Origin: Tetrahymena elliotti 4EA
Taxonomy: Eukaryota; Ciliophora; Oligohymenophorea; Hymenostomatida; Tetrahymenidae
DNA length: 64,000 bases
Direction: 5' to 3'
Assembly (NCBI GenBank): GCA_000231825.2
Contig: JH720396.1
Span: 62,001-126,000, forward strand
Part shown: in pieces, positions 1-12,817 of the stretch
Numbering within the stretch: the first letter of the stretch is position 1
Layout of the letters: every line of letters begins with the position of its first letter
Made by a program: the position numbers and the translations under genes
Notes under the pieces: generated by a model
Database searches by the model: none
What the model was told of the DNA's origin: nothing
Seen by the model: the letters and a program-made list of their open reading frames with translations, nothing else

Positions 1-28
1 TTAGTTAGTTTATTTATTTACTTATCTA

Positions 29-1676
29 TCATTATTATGTGTCACTAGTTTAGGGTATCATATTTTTAGATATTTATTTACTATTTTTCATTTCTTGCAT
101 TTACTGCTGCTACATGATTCCATCATTATTTAATTCTTATAGTTATTACTGTACAATAGCATCATCTTACTTAGTTTGCTTTGTAGTTTCTTTTGTTTTT
201 TTCGATTTACTTTTTTTAGAAGGGGTAATCATTTTAAAGAATTTTTCTGAAATTTCTTTCATTTTATCAAAGCAGTTTAGTTATTTAGTTTTATTTGGAA
301 TTATTTCAAACATATCATCAGTTTAGTTTCCTTTATGTTCTTCAATTGCAAAAGCACATTACTTAACTAACGTATCTATACTTTAATTTACAGACTCTCC
401 AGTTAGAGCGCTAATTGTTATTAAAATAAAATAATGGTTTAATTTTTAATAATTATTGATAGATTTTTGAAGAGAAATTTTAATTTTCTAAATATACAAC
501 AAATAAATTCATTTAAAAGAAATAGTTAAATTTAATGTATTTATTATTTATTACCTTGTTTCAAAGTAGTTAATATTAAATTTAGAAGCAAGGTTAGCTC
601 CCTAAAGAGCACTAACTTATCTTTCCTAATTTTTTAATAATTGATTTACTATGTATAAAAGTTAAATGAAATAGAAGAAATATTATCTTTACCTCCTACC
701 TATCAACTTTATTTCCAATTAATATTTTTTTAACAGTTTTACTAGAATAATCATCTACTTATTGTAGCCAGTATTCTTCAATTTCTATTTTATTCAATTA
801 TAATTATTATTATTTTATAATTTCCAAAGAGTGTAATTGAAATTTGTAAACGACATAACATGTAAACAAACAAATTTTATATTTTTAAATAAGAAATTCA
901 GGCTTAAGCACATATTATACATATAATCAAATGTTATCTTGTGATTATTAAAAAAAGTTTTACATTTGCTTTCATTTATTTTAAAAGTATTTAGCTTTTT
1001 TTTAAGTGCTCAAAAAAAAAAATTAAGAAAAATAATTTTTGAAATTACTTTTAAAACTTTCATAATCGGTTAAGTCAAATGTGAGAATAACACCATCGGC
1101 CTTTTGGAAGAATGATTTTGTTATAGAAACGTACTTTTCCTAGCCAGCTGTATCCCATAAATTAATTTTAATGCTCAAGTCATTAACTTTGATTCTTTTT
1201 TTGAAATGATCAACACCGACTGTAGGATTTGGTCTCATTTTCATAGCATCGTTGCCGTTATTAAAATTGCTTGGATTTCCATTTGCTTATAAGTTCCATA
1301 TAATAATTAGATTAAATTTAAATAATTTCTTTTAAAAAAGCATGATAAGCAGTTAATTAAAAATTATCCTTACTGCCAAATTCATCACAATCATTATCAT
1401 TGTTGTTATCAGAAATATACTTTTGAGCTATGCAAGTTTTCCCTGCTCCTGTTAAATATACAAAGTGAAAAATAAATAAAATAGTTATTGATTTTCTTCA
1501 ATTAGAATGCTAAATTATTATTTAAAACTATCTTAATAAATCACTATTCATTGATGCTAATTCCTTTTCAGTATTAATTCTCAATTTTTGTTGAATGGAT
1601 TTAAAAACTCTCTATTCCTAAATTGCTTAAATTGTTTACCTGAGTTTCCTATAATAATAATATCTATTTGCACCAT
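29..1676 (-). CDS. Rab-family small GTPase, atypical (six exons)
   Basis: Small GTP-binding protein, presumably a membrane-traffic switch. Exons read on the minus strand: 1676-1640, 1448-1374, 1285-1049, 784-693, 625-555, 410-29. They join in frame with GT...AG introns. Visible motifs: P-loop GNSGAGKT (split by intron 1), switch I PTVGVDHF, switch II WDTAGQEKY, base-binding NKVD, and a degenerate SAL in place of SAK. About 25 residues rich in N, D and G sit between helix 1 and switch I, where a normal Rab has only a few. The C-terminus is long and glutamine-rich (QQQLQELNND..., ending TSDTQQ) and has no cysteine, so the usual Rab geranylgeranylation motif is missing. The start is the ATG directly before the P-loop strand. 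The family is secure; the subfamily is not recognised (it could be a Rab-like or RJL-type protein). No neighbour shares its promoter. Confidence 0.88.
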
Positions 1677-2685
1677 AGCTTATGTCTATTGTTTGTAAGG
1701 AGACTAAGACTAATTAAAATGGGTATAAAATATATAAGCTAATAAGGTTTTGAGTTTATAGCGTTAGGTATTAGTTTTTTTTGTTTAATATTGATTCTTT
1801 AATTGTAAAATTTCTTAATGATGTAAAGTAATTATTTTAATTAGTTTGCTCTAATTAATTAAGATAAAAAATTGAGATTTATTATTAATTCAGAATATTA
1901 ATATATTATTATTATTAATCTTGAAGCAAAGTAAAATTTATATAATCAAAAAGGATAAGCACGCCAGCATACATATCAGCAATTCAAAGATTTCCTCTAT
2001 TTTTCTATTTTTTCCAGCTCTCAATATTATTAAAAAGTATATCAATTAATTAAAATCAAATAAATTTTGATTAAAAACAAATAAGCAAGCAATCAAACAT
2101 ACAAAAATACAAACAAACAAACAAACAAGCAAAGAATAAATAATTTTTAAGAAGAAGCCTATTTTTCTTTCTTCTTCTTTTCAAGGGAATTTGAATAAAA
2201 AATTTGTAATTTTGATGCAAAAAAATTTAAAATTAATTGGAAAGTAGTTAAATACTGCTAAATAAAAATTTCATAGAAAAAATAAAAATACAATTCATAT
2301 ATGATTGGGTTAAATCTAAAGAAAAAAAAATTATCTTGAAAAGTTTTAAATTTTTAAAAATCATTTGATAGGACTCTCAATCTATTTGATCTGTGAAAAC
2401 AAGATATTGCAATATTTGTTTTATTATCTATCTATCTATCAATCAGAAGAATACACTCTTGATTTATTTCAAAAACAGCCAATAAAAATTAGTAAATAAA
2501 ACTTCGACAAGCCTTTAGAATCGAACATTTGATGAATTCTTACAAATTGAATTTAGAATTAGATATGATAGATAATTAAAATTATTGAAAAATATGCACA
2601 ATCAATTTTAAGATTTTCATTTGATTGATTGCCTGCATGTGACTAAAAATATAAAAATAAAATTATATTAAATAAATAAATTAGT
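1677..2685. other. Intergenic region with simple repeats
   Basis: About 1 kb of AT-rich DNA between the Rab-like start and the 3' end of the channel gene. I see no coding exon. It holds a CAAA microsatellite near 2110-2128 within a purine/AC-rich stretch, and a TATC run near 2425-2440. The part next to 1676 should carry the Rab-like promoter, but no motif is recognisable. Confidence 0.6.
2110..2128. repeat. (CAAA)n microsatellite
   Basis: Near-perfect CAAA units inside a longer A/C-rich stretch (about 2081-2134) upstream of the Rab-like gene. Simple-sequence DNA with no visible coding role. Confidence 0.8.
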
Positions 2686-5600
2686 TCATCCCTTTATGGT
2701 CATTTCTTATTATAAAATTCTAATGTTTTTTAATTTGGTATCCATTATTTGTTGCTATCTAGATTCAAATTCATCACATATGTTTCTGTTCCATTTGCAT
2801 TTTCTCTCCCTAAAATGTTTAAGTAGACCAAAAAGTTTACGTAATTCCATATGTTATGAGTCTTAGTGGTATGGCGTATAAAGTTGAACCCATTCTTTTC
2901 GAACTCCCATTTCTAGATATCGCATATAAAGCATACGTTTTCTATATCAAATTCTGTTTGATGTTACTCATCTCTCAAATCTGCAAATGCATCAATGATA
3001 ATACCACTAATCACATTCAACATAATCTGAGAAATAATAATGAAGAAAGAGAAATCAAAGATGAAAGTTGTATAAAAATCATAGTTAGAATTAGTAAAAC
3101 TCATATTGTACCCAAAAGTACCAATACCATTATCTTCTCTTAGGCCATAGAGTACCAAAGAAATTAAACAATGATATGGAGTATCACAAAGTTATTCATC
3201 AATGTATTCTCCTTATGGTCCTAGTACATTCAGTTAAAATCTCTAACTAAAGCTTGTAAAACCAGTAAATGCGTACATGTTTAAAAGAATAAGGATTAGG
3301 AGGAAAATACCTAATTATTATTTAAATTTTTAAAAAATTGTTCGTTCAAATAAATTCCATTCATTTTATGAAATTGAATAATTTCTACTTAGTTTATGTT
3401 AACTACTCACTCACTCTCTTTTAAAATAAATATCAGTTAATCTATGCATTTTAATTCATCCTCAAATAATAAAATCAAAATAAAATTTTAATGGCAAAGT
3501 ATCTACCAAAAATGTATGTTAATATTCATCAATTAACAATCAATAATTTTTTTGAGTTGAAATTATTATAGAGAGAGGGAAAGTTTTAAAACTAAATAGC
3601 TAAAAAGAAATTTTATTACCTAAGAATTTTCTCCAACGCATTTTAAGGGCTTGTAGTACAGAGTTCATAGTTTTATTGACAAAGACAAAACAGAGACAAA
3701 GCAAATAGAAGAAGAACTCACTAATATAGATACCACATAGTGAAAGTATCAAAATTAAAAAGAATGGTAATAAATCCTTTCTTTTAAAAATAGAATATAT
3801 CAATAAGATCTTTTATATTTGCATCCTCATCTTATTCTCTTGACTATCCTATTTCTTATACTCTTCATTGTTAGCAATATTTTACTATGTTTGCAATTCA
3901 TTTAATTCTATTCTATAATAAATCTTAAATCTTAGCAGAAGATAAAATGAAAGAATTATCATAGATAGATAAACATTTAATTTTCCTAAAACTTTTACAA
4001 AAGTAGTGTGTTCTCTAACAACCTTTAAATATTATTTTAAATAGTTTAGTTCAAATTTTTATTTTTCTCGAAAAGATTTTAAAGTTCATTTTTTTAAATA
4101 TTAGCTAATAATTCTTAAAAGAAAATAAATTTTTTTGGATGAATCATATTTCTTCAAAAGAGATTTCGAATTTATAATTTCTTAATCTGAAAAATAATAA
4201 ATTAGAGCAATTAAATTATTATTGATTGATTTAAATTTACTTAACCATCTTCTATCTTGTATGAGAAACTGACAAAGATAGTGATTATGAAGTTGATTAC
4301 AGCAAGTAATATGACAGGCTTTGAGTGATCAGAATCAAACATGACAATTTACAACAATTTTGGCCAAAGAGGAGAATAATTTTTAAAGAATTTTCTATTT
4401 TCTTCCATTTCAATCATAAAGTGTGGGACAGCATCAATCATAGAGCCCAATTTGGAACCGTTATTAGATCTATCAACGTTTTCTAAGAACTAGTTTTATG
4501 TTTCACTAGGAAAACAATATTGAGATAATTTTAATAAATTCAAAAATATTACTATGACAAAAAGAAACATTAAGGTGGTATAATATATTAGTATTCTATT
4601 AAATTTCCCTACGTATCAACTAGTTCTATTGTTTAAACTATACCATCTAGAAATTTAAAACCAGTTGTGATTATTCCATTATAAGTTGTTCTGTAATTAG
4701 CTGGATCCGATATTCTTTTTTTATAGAAATTAACATAGGTAGCGACTTCCTAAGATATTTTTTTATAGTTATTTAAGATCTTTGAAATAGAAACTAAGAT
4801 TTTAATTGGTTAATTTTTTTCTTCCAAAAGGACAGATTAATGAAGATTTTCTCCAAGCTAATACTTGTAAATTTGAATTAGCTTTGCTGGTATAAAGTAT
4901 AAATTTGTGTTATCTTAACTGCTTTCGTTTATTTCAATATTTAAGAAAGTCTATTTTAAAAATTTTAATCAATAAATACAGTATTTATTGGATAGTATTT
5001 TACCTTCACTATGTGTTTAAAAGTTTATAAAAAAGTTTCTTCTAAAACTTTGTAATTGACTACAGAGCTAATATTTTCTAAAATATAGTTATTTTATCCT
5101 TCCAACAAGGATATAACAAGTTCAAGTACATAAACTCTAACAGTTTATAGTGTTAGCATATCACTAGTTGCCTTTTTAATCAAAATTTTAGTAATAATCT
5201 ACCACATTTTCTACTAATTAAAGAGCTGAATAGTGAGATTTTAGTTTTCTAGACATGGACCCAAATGCATTTCAGCTAAACCAATCATTGAATATGTAAA
5301 AAGCTTTATAAATGTCTATGATATACCACCTTCCATTAACTTTAAATATGATTAAAATTACTCTCATTGCAAAAAAATAAAAAATTTTACTAATTATGCT
5401 TATGCTTTCTTGCTAGTTAAAGTATCAATTTACCATGATTTGAAAAGGAGTTCGCATAAACCTATCATTCTTCTAAGAATACCTTACTCACCAATAATTT
5501 TTTATAAATATTCATGTTATTCTTCAGCAAGATATCTAAACAACTGAATAAATTCTACACTTAGATCACCAATCTTATTTAATATTTTAATAATTAAAAT

Positions 5601-8600
5601 TAAAACATTATTTCATTTTTATACCCATCTTAATGTGTTATCTTCAAAGTTTGTTTCATAGTTCTTAACCAAAGAAAAGAGCTAAGGCATATACTAAGCA
5701 ACTAATATAAATAAAACAAATTTATTTGTTGGTTTATATAAGGGAATTAATATTTTACCAATTTGTAATATAGAAACAAATAGCTCTTTGTTTGTAGGAG
5801 ATTCTTCTAAATATTCTCTTATGATGCCTTAGAAAAGGGTTGTGTCTAAAATGAGAAGACGATTCATTAATTTAACATGATTACACATGGAATTATAATT
5901 ATAATATTCACAAGATTGCAATTTGCTATAAGGATAGAGAGCACTTGGTTGTTTAATTTAGTTAAGAATATAATTCATAAATATGCTGCTTATTTTGCAA
6001 AAATTTTTGAGCTTAATTTGTTAGTAGTGAATCTAATATAAAGGAGATTTTTCTATTAAAATAGACTCATTTTATTTATTACCTAAAGTATCAATGAAAT
6101 TTATTATTTCCTTATAAAAATCATAATACTAAGGATTAATGTTCTTTGGTTCAACAATACCAGAAGAACGACTCATGTGCTTTCTAATAAATATATTAAA
6201 CATAAATTAACACATCATTATTTATTCACAAAAGAATGTTTTACTTATAAATCTTGATGTATCTCTTGTTAACTAATCTTTGCTCATACTTTTCAAAGAT
6301 GTCTTCAATTTTACCAAAAAGTTTACCCTCTGGTGTGGAAGATTTCTATTCTAAAAGAGCATTTGCTTGTTGCTGCTTAAGATTACGAGGTATTTATGAT
6401 TTAAGCATAACATGAGTAAACAAGTCTCTTATAAATATAAATTCTATGACCAATTCCTAAATTTTCATAAGTTCTCTACCATTAAGAAAATTTGCATCTC
6501 CTACTAACTTAGTAAAGCTGATTATATTTTCAAAAGGCAAGAATATTGCATACAAACCAAAATCCTTCAAAAAGTTCAATTACTTTTTCAGCATTTTTTA
6601 GAAAATTTTAACTTTTGAAACAAATCCTTAAATATTAGCTCTTAGTAGCTTTTCTAGATTTTAAATATTGGATTTAAGAGCAAAGATTTTGGTAGACAAC
6701 TTATCTACTTTTAAGTCACTACCAATAAGCAAATTCATTTCAAAGTTTCTCTTTTCAAAGCTTTGGATGACATTTTTAGCTTTCAAGAAGTGAAGATTAA
6801 AAAATCTAAACATTTCAGTTTGAATATCAATAAAATACTCAGACTATTTTTAAAATTTAAAAATAATTTTTTTAATAAACAAAACTAAAATAAATTACAT
6901 CTTGATAAAGCTCTTCTAAGAAAGCATAAGTTTGTTCACTTAAATGAGAATTACTCATATCAGGGAATATTTCAGTTAATATGTCAATATTTTTTTAAGG
7001 GAAGATTGTTTCATTATTTTCCATAAGAATATTAAGCAACTTCATACATATAGCAAATAACTGGATTGTTTTAAAAGCTATGTGGTCTTCTTAAGTTTGT
7101 GAAATTTCTTTTAATTTAGTAAAGTTATTAGAATCATTAGCTGTAATAACAAAGCAGTCATCCTCTAATATTGTGTTAAATTTATTATTTACGTGTTTCA
7201 GACTTTCACTAATACCCTTTTTAATATATTTATGTGGCTTCATAGTCTTTTTAGAAAATAATCCCCCTTCGAACATCTCATCTACAATCATCAAGATATT
7301 TCTAGATATACCTATTATAATTAAGAAATTTTTTTAGTTAATAAATACAATAGATTTAAAAATTTACTCTAAAAGCAGTGATAAAGTACAGAACTTTTTT
7401 CATAATAATCTTCTTTCTTTTTAGTTCTTGAATCATATTTTTCAATTATTATTAAAATTGATTCATACATATTTATTCTAAATCTAAGAAGATTTTAATA
7501 AAGGAAAGAGGAGAGTTCAGTAACATCATAGTATTTGGTATCCACATGGTCAAGTACATGTTCAAAATGATCAAATATAAGAAGAGGTTAAGGGAATGTT
7601 TCTTTTTCTTTCAAAGAAGTGAGAAGATCATGATAAAATGTGCTAAACTCTAAATAAGAATCAGTTTAATCAATTAGCTTTTGTATAATTTCAAGGTTAT
7701 TCTTTTGCATTAATGCAGCCATATTGTCAATATTTTCATACCCATAAACTTTCAAGATATCCAAACATTTATTCAAAACAGCAAAAGGCTGCACATAATT
7801 AGGTGAAGAGTTCCTAAACATGTGAATATTTGTCTTACCACTTGATTTTGGGTGAATGAAAAAGTAATACTTTTTAAATTAAAAATATTTATTTCTTGGG
7901 TGAAAAAAGATAAAATATTTACTTAAAATAATCTTATAATAGATATATCAATTCCAGATCTTACGATTTTAGCTTAAAACTCTTTCAATTTCAAAGGGTA
8001 GTTTTTCTTATCTGATTTAGCTGAGCTCACAGAAGTCTTTAGAGTTTTGTTATTAATCAGTACAAGGAAAAATTCATATTCATCTGTGCTGATTATTTAA
8101 TTTAAGATATCAAATAATTCATTCTTCAAATCTTCAATAACCTCAGGAGGAGAAAAAGAATCTGTTAACTTTTTACCTTTGTAGCATTAAAATTTATTTA
8201 TTTATTTAAATCAAGAAATAAAATGAAAGAATAGTTTACCTAAGACATATTTATCAATTAATTTATCTAAATTTTTTCTAGGTTCTTTTAAAACATTTTT
8301 CTTTTAAAATAGATCCTTGAGGATAATGTATGAATTATAATTTTCTTCTGTGCATCTTCTAATACCTTCGATATACAGAGTAGAAGAAACGCATTATTCA
8401 CGCATAAGCTTTTGAATATTAGATTGAATTTTTTAAAATCCTTAAGGAGTTGAATCTAAGAACTTTTTATTCATTTAAATGTTCAATATTGTCCCAAATA
8501 ATATTTTATATATATTCATATTATTTATGTCATCACCTTCATATAAAAAGTAGAATTTCTTTTTTTCTACAGCATCATCTGGTAAATTCATATCTTTTTA

Positions 8601-10672
8601 TAATTCAAATGAGAAATTTATGTAATTTTATAAAATAATAGTTATCAATTACCATCTGCTATCTTTTGTCCTTCAGAGTTTTTTGAAATTTTTTCTTAAA
8701 ACGTTCTCTTAATCAACCCTTAATTGACAAGCTCTGTTTCAAATTATAAATCTTTTTAGTGGAAAAAGCAAAGCACTAAAATATCTGAAAGAAGAACCAA
8801 AGATTTTTCACTTATGATTTCACTGGCTTCTTCAGTTGTAAACTTTTAGAGCTCAACATTTAAAGTATTTAAGAGTTTCTTCAAAAAAGCAGGTTCTCTA
8901 CTTCCCTTTATAAAATGTTTAATACAACAATTAAAAGGATGATGAAATATAATTAATTTACTGATATCAGTCTACATTTAAGAATAGCTTTGATTATTTT
9001 TAGAGAGAAGTTAAGTAATTTGTTTTATATATTTATTGAAAAGTCGATATCGGATATTAAATCAATATATTACTTGATTTCTTTTGAAATATTTTAATAA
9101 TTTAAGACTATATAACCCTTTTGATTGTAATGTTAAGAAAAATCCCTTATTCCCATTCTCTAAAAAGGTGAATAATTTTCAATAGTTTTAGTTTCAATTT
9201 TCCTTAATTGAGAAATATCATCCTTTATCAACAATATATATATTTGCATAAGAAACTCTACAATCTTTTCATACCAATTCATTGAATAAGAATCAATAAC
9301 CTAAATTGTATTAGGCATATTCATAATAATGTTATGAATGTACTCTGTTGTTGTGATATTTAGGAATTTACTGTTAAGCTTTAAGAAACGCTTCTTTGTG
9401 TTATTATGTAAATTAACTAATTGCAAATTATCGTGGATAAATACATAATCCAAGAAAGAATTATCTTCTGCTAATTAAGCTATCTGATTTTCGCTTCCCA
9501 TTTTAGAAAATTTAGTTCTCATTAAGCTCATGTGAGCCTCAAATTTTTAAAATAAACCCATGTAAATAGCTTCATTCTCAAACAAGAAGTTAAAGAGGGG
9601 ATTAATAATACAATCTATTTTTAATTTAAAGAATTAAATTGAAATTTACTCAATTAAAATCAAATTATTATTGGCAATTTTAACATGATTTGGAGTGTTT
9701 ATTTAATGAAAGAAATTAGATGCTTTTTCAGTATTTTATTGAATGAAAAATTAAAATAATTTTTAAAATTAATGAACTTAAGTTTATTTATTTAAGTAAA
9801 ATAAAAGTTAAGCTCATTTATTTCTTTTTATTTAGAGACTTTGAAGTAAAATTCTAATTAATTAAAAGACATTTACACTTCATTTTCAAAATCTTTTTTA
9901 TTTAAAATACCATTTTATGGATTTAAAGATTTAAAAATATTATTTTTATTTTACCATCCATTCTGTTTTGGGTTATAATTTATTTGTATCTAGTGATAAA
10001 TGAACGCATTCTTGAAACTCTATGATGAGTGCAGTCATCACACTCACATTTCTAATTCTTGTTTGTTAAGACATACTCTTACAGATTATCTGTAGTAGGA
10101 ATTCTAGTTACAATTTATTTCATCTTTTTCATTTATTTTCCTTTCATAAATAATGCACTGGTATTCAGATTACTTGATGAATAGAGTTAATCTTAGTTGT
10201 TGTTTAAAAATATACTTTTGGATTCTAATCCTCTTAATTCTGCTCTATCATGTACTTCAAAATGGGCTCTATGTTTAGAATCATAAGCACAATAAAAACA
10301 AAGGGAAATGTTGCATCTAGGGCACATATAGAATTTCTTTCTAAAATTTGTATCTATATGATATAAGAAGCAATCTTTTACAATCAGAAGTTCTCTTTAA
10401 CGGAATTTATGACCAAGCATTGCGCAATCACAAAAAAAACGCGACTTTCTGAAATATTTTATATTATGACCTTCATGACAATATCCTATACAATATTTAC
10501 ATACACCATATCTTTCACTTGGAAAACAATCTAAGCATATATATTAATCCTACAAAATACTCTTCTTTCCTGTTTGCAAGAAAGAGCAAGCATGCTCTTT
10601 TTCTACAAGATTCTAAGCTTCAATGTGATATGTATAATGGTTTTCTAATTCAAACAATAACTTTTTATTCAT
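2686..10672 (-). CDS. UBR-box protein fused to an IP3-receptor/ryanodine-receptor-type Ca2+ channel
   Basis: Large multi-exon channel gene. N-terminus (10672-9955): after the first ATG comes a UBR box, residues about 29-98. Its zinc ligands are visible in CLDCFP, CKYC, CHEGH and FFCDC. A second Cys/His cluster (CPRC..CFYC..H..H) and ECDDCTHH follow. The exon ends ATG-GAT-G and joins in phase across intron 9954-9777 to a long helical region. RIH-associated homology is seen near 5030-5330 (GPCLENQ). Transmembrane segments lie near 4300-3000. The pore (about 3230-3090) reads CDTPYHC...GLREDNGIG, the position of the IP3R filter GLR.GGGVGD. S6 continues into IIIDAFADLRDE. The tail keeps the IP3R CxxC...H...H linker (CFICD, then RHTTKTH and NIWNY). 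The stop is TGA 2688-2686. Established: IP3R/RyR channels release stored Ca2+. The N-terminal beta-trefoil ligand-binding domains were not found, so the gating ligand is unknown. Channel identity is very secure; the fusion is well supported but untested by transcript. Confidence 0.8.
10380..10590 (-). other. UBR box (N-recognin zinc finger) coding segment
   Basis: Coding sequence of the UBR box inside the first exon of the channel gene. Spacing and ligands (C, CxxC, CxxC, CHxxH, FCDC) follow the N-degron-binding UBR fold of ubiquitin ligases. The usual CDCG is CDCA here. Confidence 0.85.
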
Positions 10673-12817
10673 CAAATGAAATCAGTGCTAATTTAGATAT
10701 AAATGTCTAGAATGATGCTCTTAAAGTCTTTATAATTATCTATTTAATTGTATTTTTAAATGTTTAAACCTATTGCTAGCTTTATCAACTTCCTAAAAAA
10801 GTATCCTTTTTATTAAAAATTGAGTAGTGTACAATAAGACTTTACAAAAAAACTTTAAATTTTTAATTATAGTTTTAATGAGTAATTAACTATTCAAAGA
10901 TTTCTCAATCAACAAGATAAAATTAAATTATATAAGAAATCGCAAATTTTCCAAGTATTTACAAAAAAATCTAAAATCAAAAAAAACTTAGTGCTCATTA
11001 TTTTAGGTTTTACTTAACTAAATATTCAGAAATTAAAAAAATGTTTTTTGATAGAATTTTTTAAAGCATAAAAATAAATATTATGGTAATACTTTTTGTT
11101 TGCAAATAAATATTTTGAATAGAATTAGCTTATATCACATTAAAAAATTAAGCTAAAAAGAGTCTATTTCATACATTTCTTTACTCTAAATTAGCTAATA
11201 AATTCTACTCTACTTTAATGATTTTTAAGTTTATATTTAGGAAATATGCAATTTTAAACAACTTAAATAATTAAATAGTATTTTTAATATTACTCAGTAA
11301 AATAATTTCTTTACTTATTTTTATTAAAAAGAAGAAAAAAAATTAATTTACATGCTTAACCATTAATTTAAATTAGTAATTCTTGCTTTCAAAATTACAA
11401 AACCAACAAATTTTTTCATAGAAAAATATATTCATTTGATTCAAAACTATTCCTAATAAACCAAATTATTTTTTAGGAGAATACTAATTAAATCAAATAA
11501 CTTTTGCAATTGAAGATATCACAAAAAAATAAATATTAAGATTATTTTTTTAAATTTTTAAGTAGATGTTTAGATTTATTTAATTTACCAATTTTCAACA
11601 TGGCACCTCTTTGTCTTTTTTTATTTATTATTCACTAGATATCTTTAAAACTTTTTCAAGAATTTATGGTTTATTGATTTTAAATTTCACTTTTGTTATT
11701 TACAAAGTATTTATTTTTAATAAATAACTAAATTAAGAAGATCATCAAATTTTCAATAAATAAAGCTCACAAATTATTTATTTTTTTTATCATTAAAAAT
11801 TAAATCCTGAAATTAGTACTTTAATAGAAAAAAAGGAAAAATATTTTATAAAAATTATGAAGGTCTGTCTAATGATAAAAACAAATTTTATAAAGGATAT
11901 TAATTAATCACACTTACTTCAAATTTTAAATTAATTAATCTATAAAAAATGATCAACTAATTTTTTAATTGATAAATTTTCCTAATCTGATATCTATTTT
12001 GTTTGTAATTCGGAAACTTACATTAGTTCTAAAAAAAGAAATAAAATATCTTTTAAGTTAATTTCCCAAAAAGACCAAATAAAAATGAACTTAAATTAAC
12101 TTGAATAGACTCCAAGGTCAATATACTAAATTTACTTTAATAGTCCATCATTAAATTTATTTTTAAGACTCAAAATAAATAATCTTTTTAGTTATTTTTT
12201 TTCATTAAAAAGAGAAACAGCTACCTACCATAAACAAATACTCAGTTTTTAACTTATAAATATAATTCTTATAATTAAGCTAATTCAATTATTTGCAAAG
12301 TAATAATATCATTCAAAATATATTTGTAAGTAATTTCAAGATCTCCCTTCATCAATCAGCTTTGTTTGTTTATCAAAATAAAAATAATAAATTAAGAGAT
12401 TAGTGAAATAGCATCTATTTATTTATTATTATTTTAATAACTATAAAATCAGCAAGAGTATTTTTCTAACACAAATTTTTTCTGACTGGTAACTGTGGAG
12501 GCTCTATTGAGATTTAGCAGATAAAAAATATTTCTTTTCTAATTGTTATCAGAAGTTTGATAGCAATTTCTGATATTTAAACATAACAAACAAATTTAGT
12601 GTTTGATTAATTATCAATCAATTTTAATTTTTTGATCATTAACAGAAATTTTCTATCCAAATTTTTTTCCAAATAAATAAAAGATTTATTAATTTGATTC
12701 TATTTTTATTCCACTTACTTTTAACAAAGGAAGGAAGATTTGTTTACAGCACAGCACAGTGTAAATAATAAATAATTTATTGATTAAATATTACAAAAAA
12801 ATAAAAAAGTTAAAAAA
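10673..12817. other. Long intergenic region between divergent genes
   Basis: About 2.1 kb of very AT-rich DNA between the start of the channel gene (-) and the start of the LRR gene (+). Checked on both strands by eye: no sustained reading frame, RNA gene or repeat array. It presumably holds both promoters. Confidence 0.6.
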
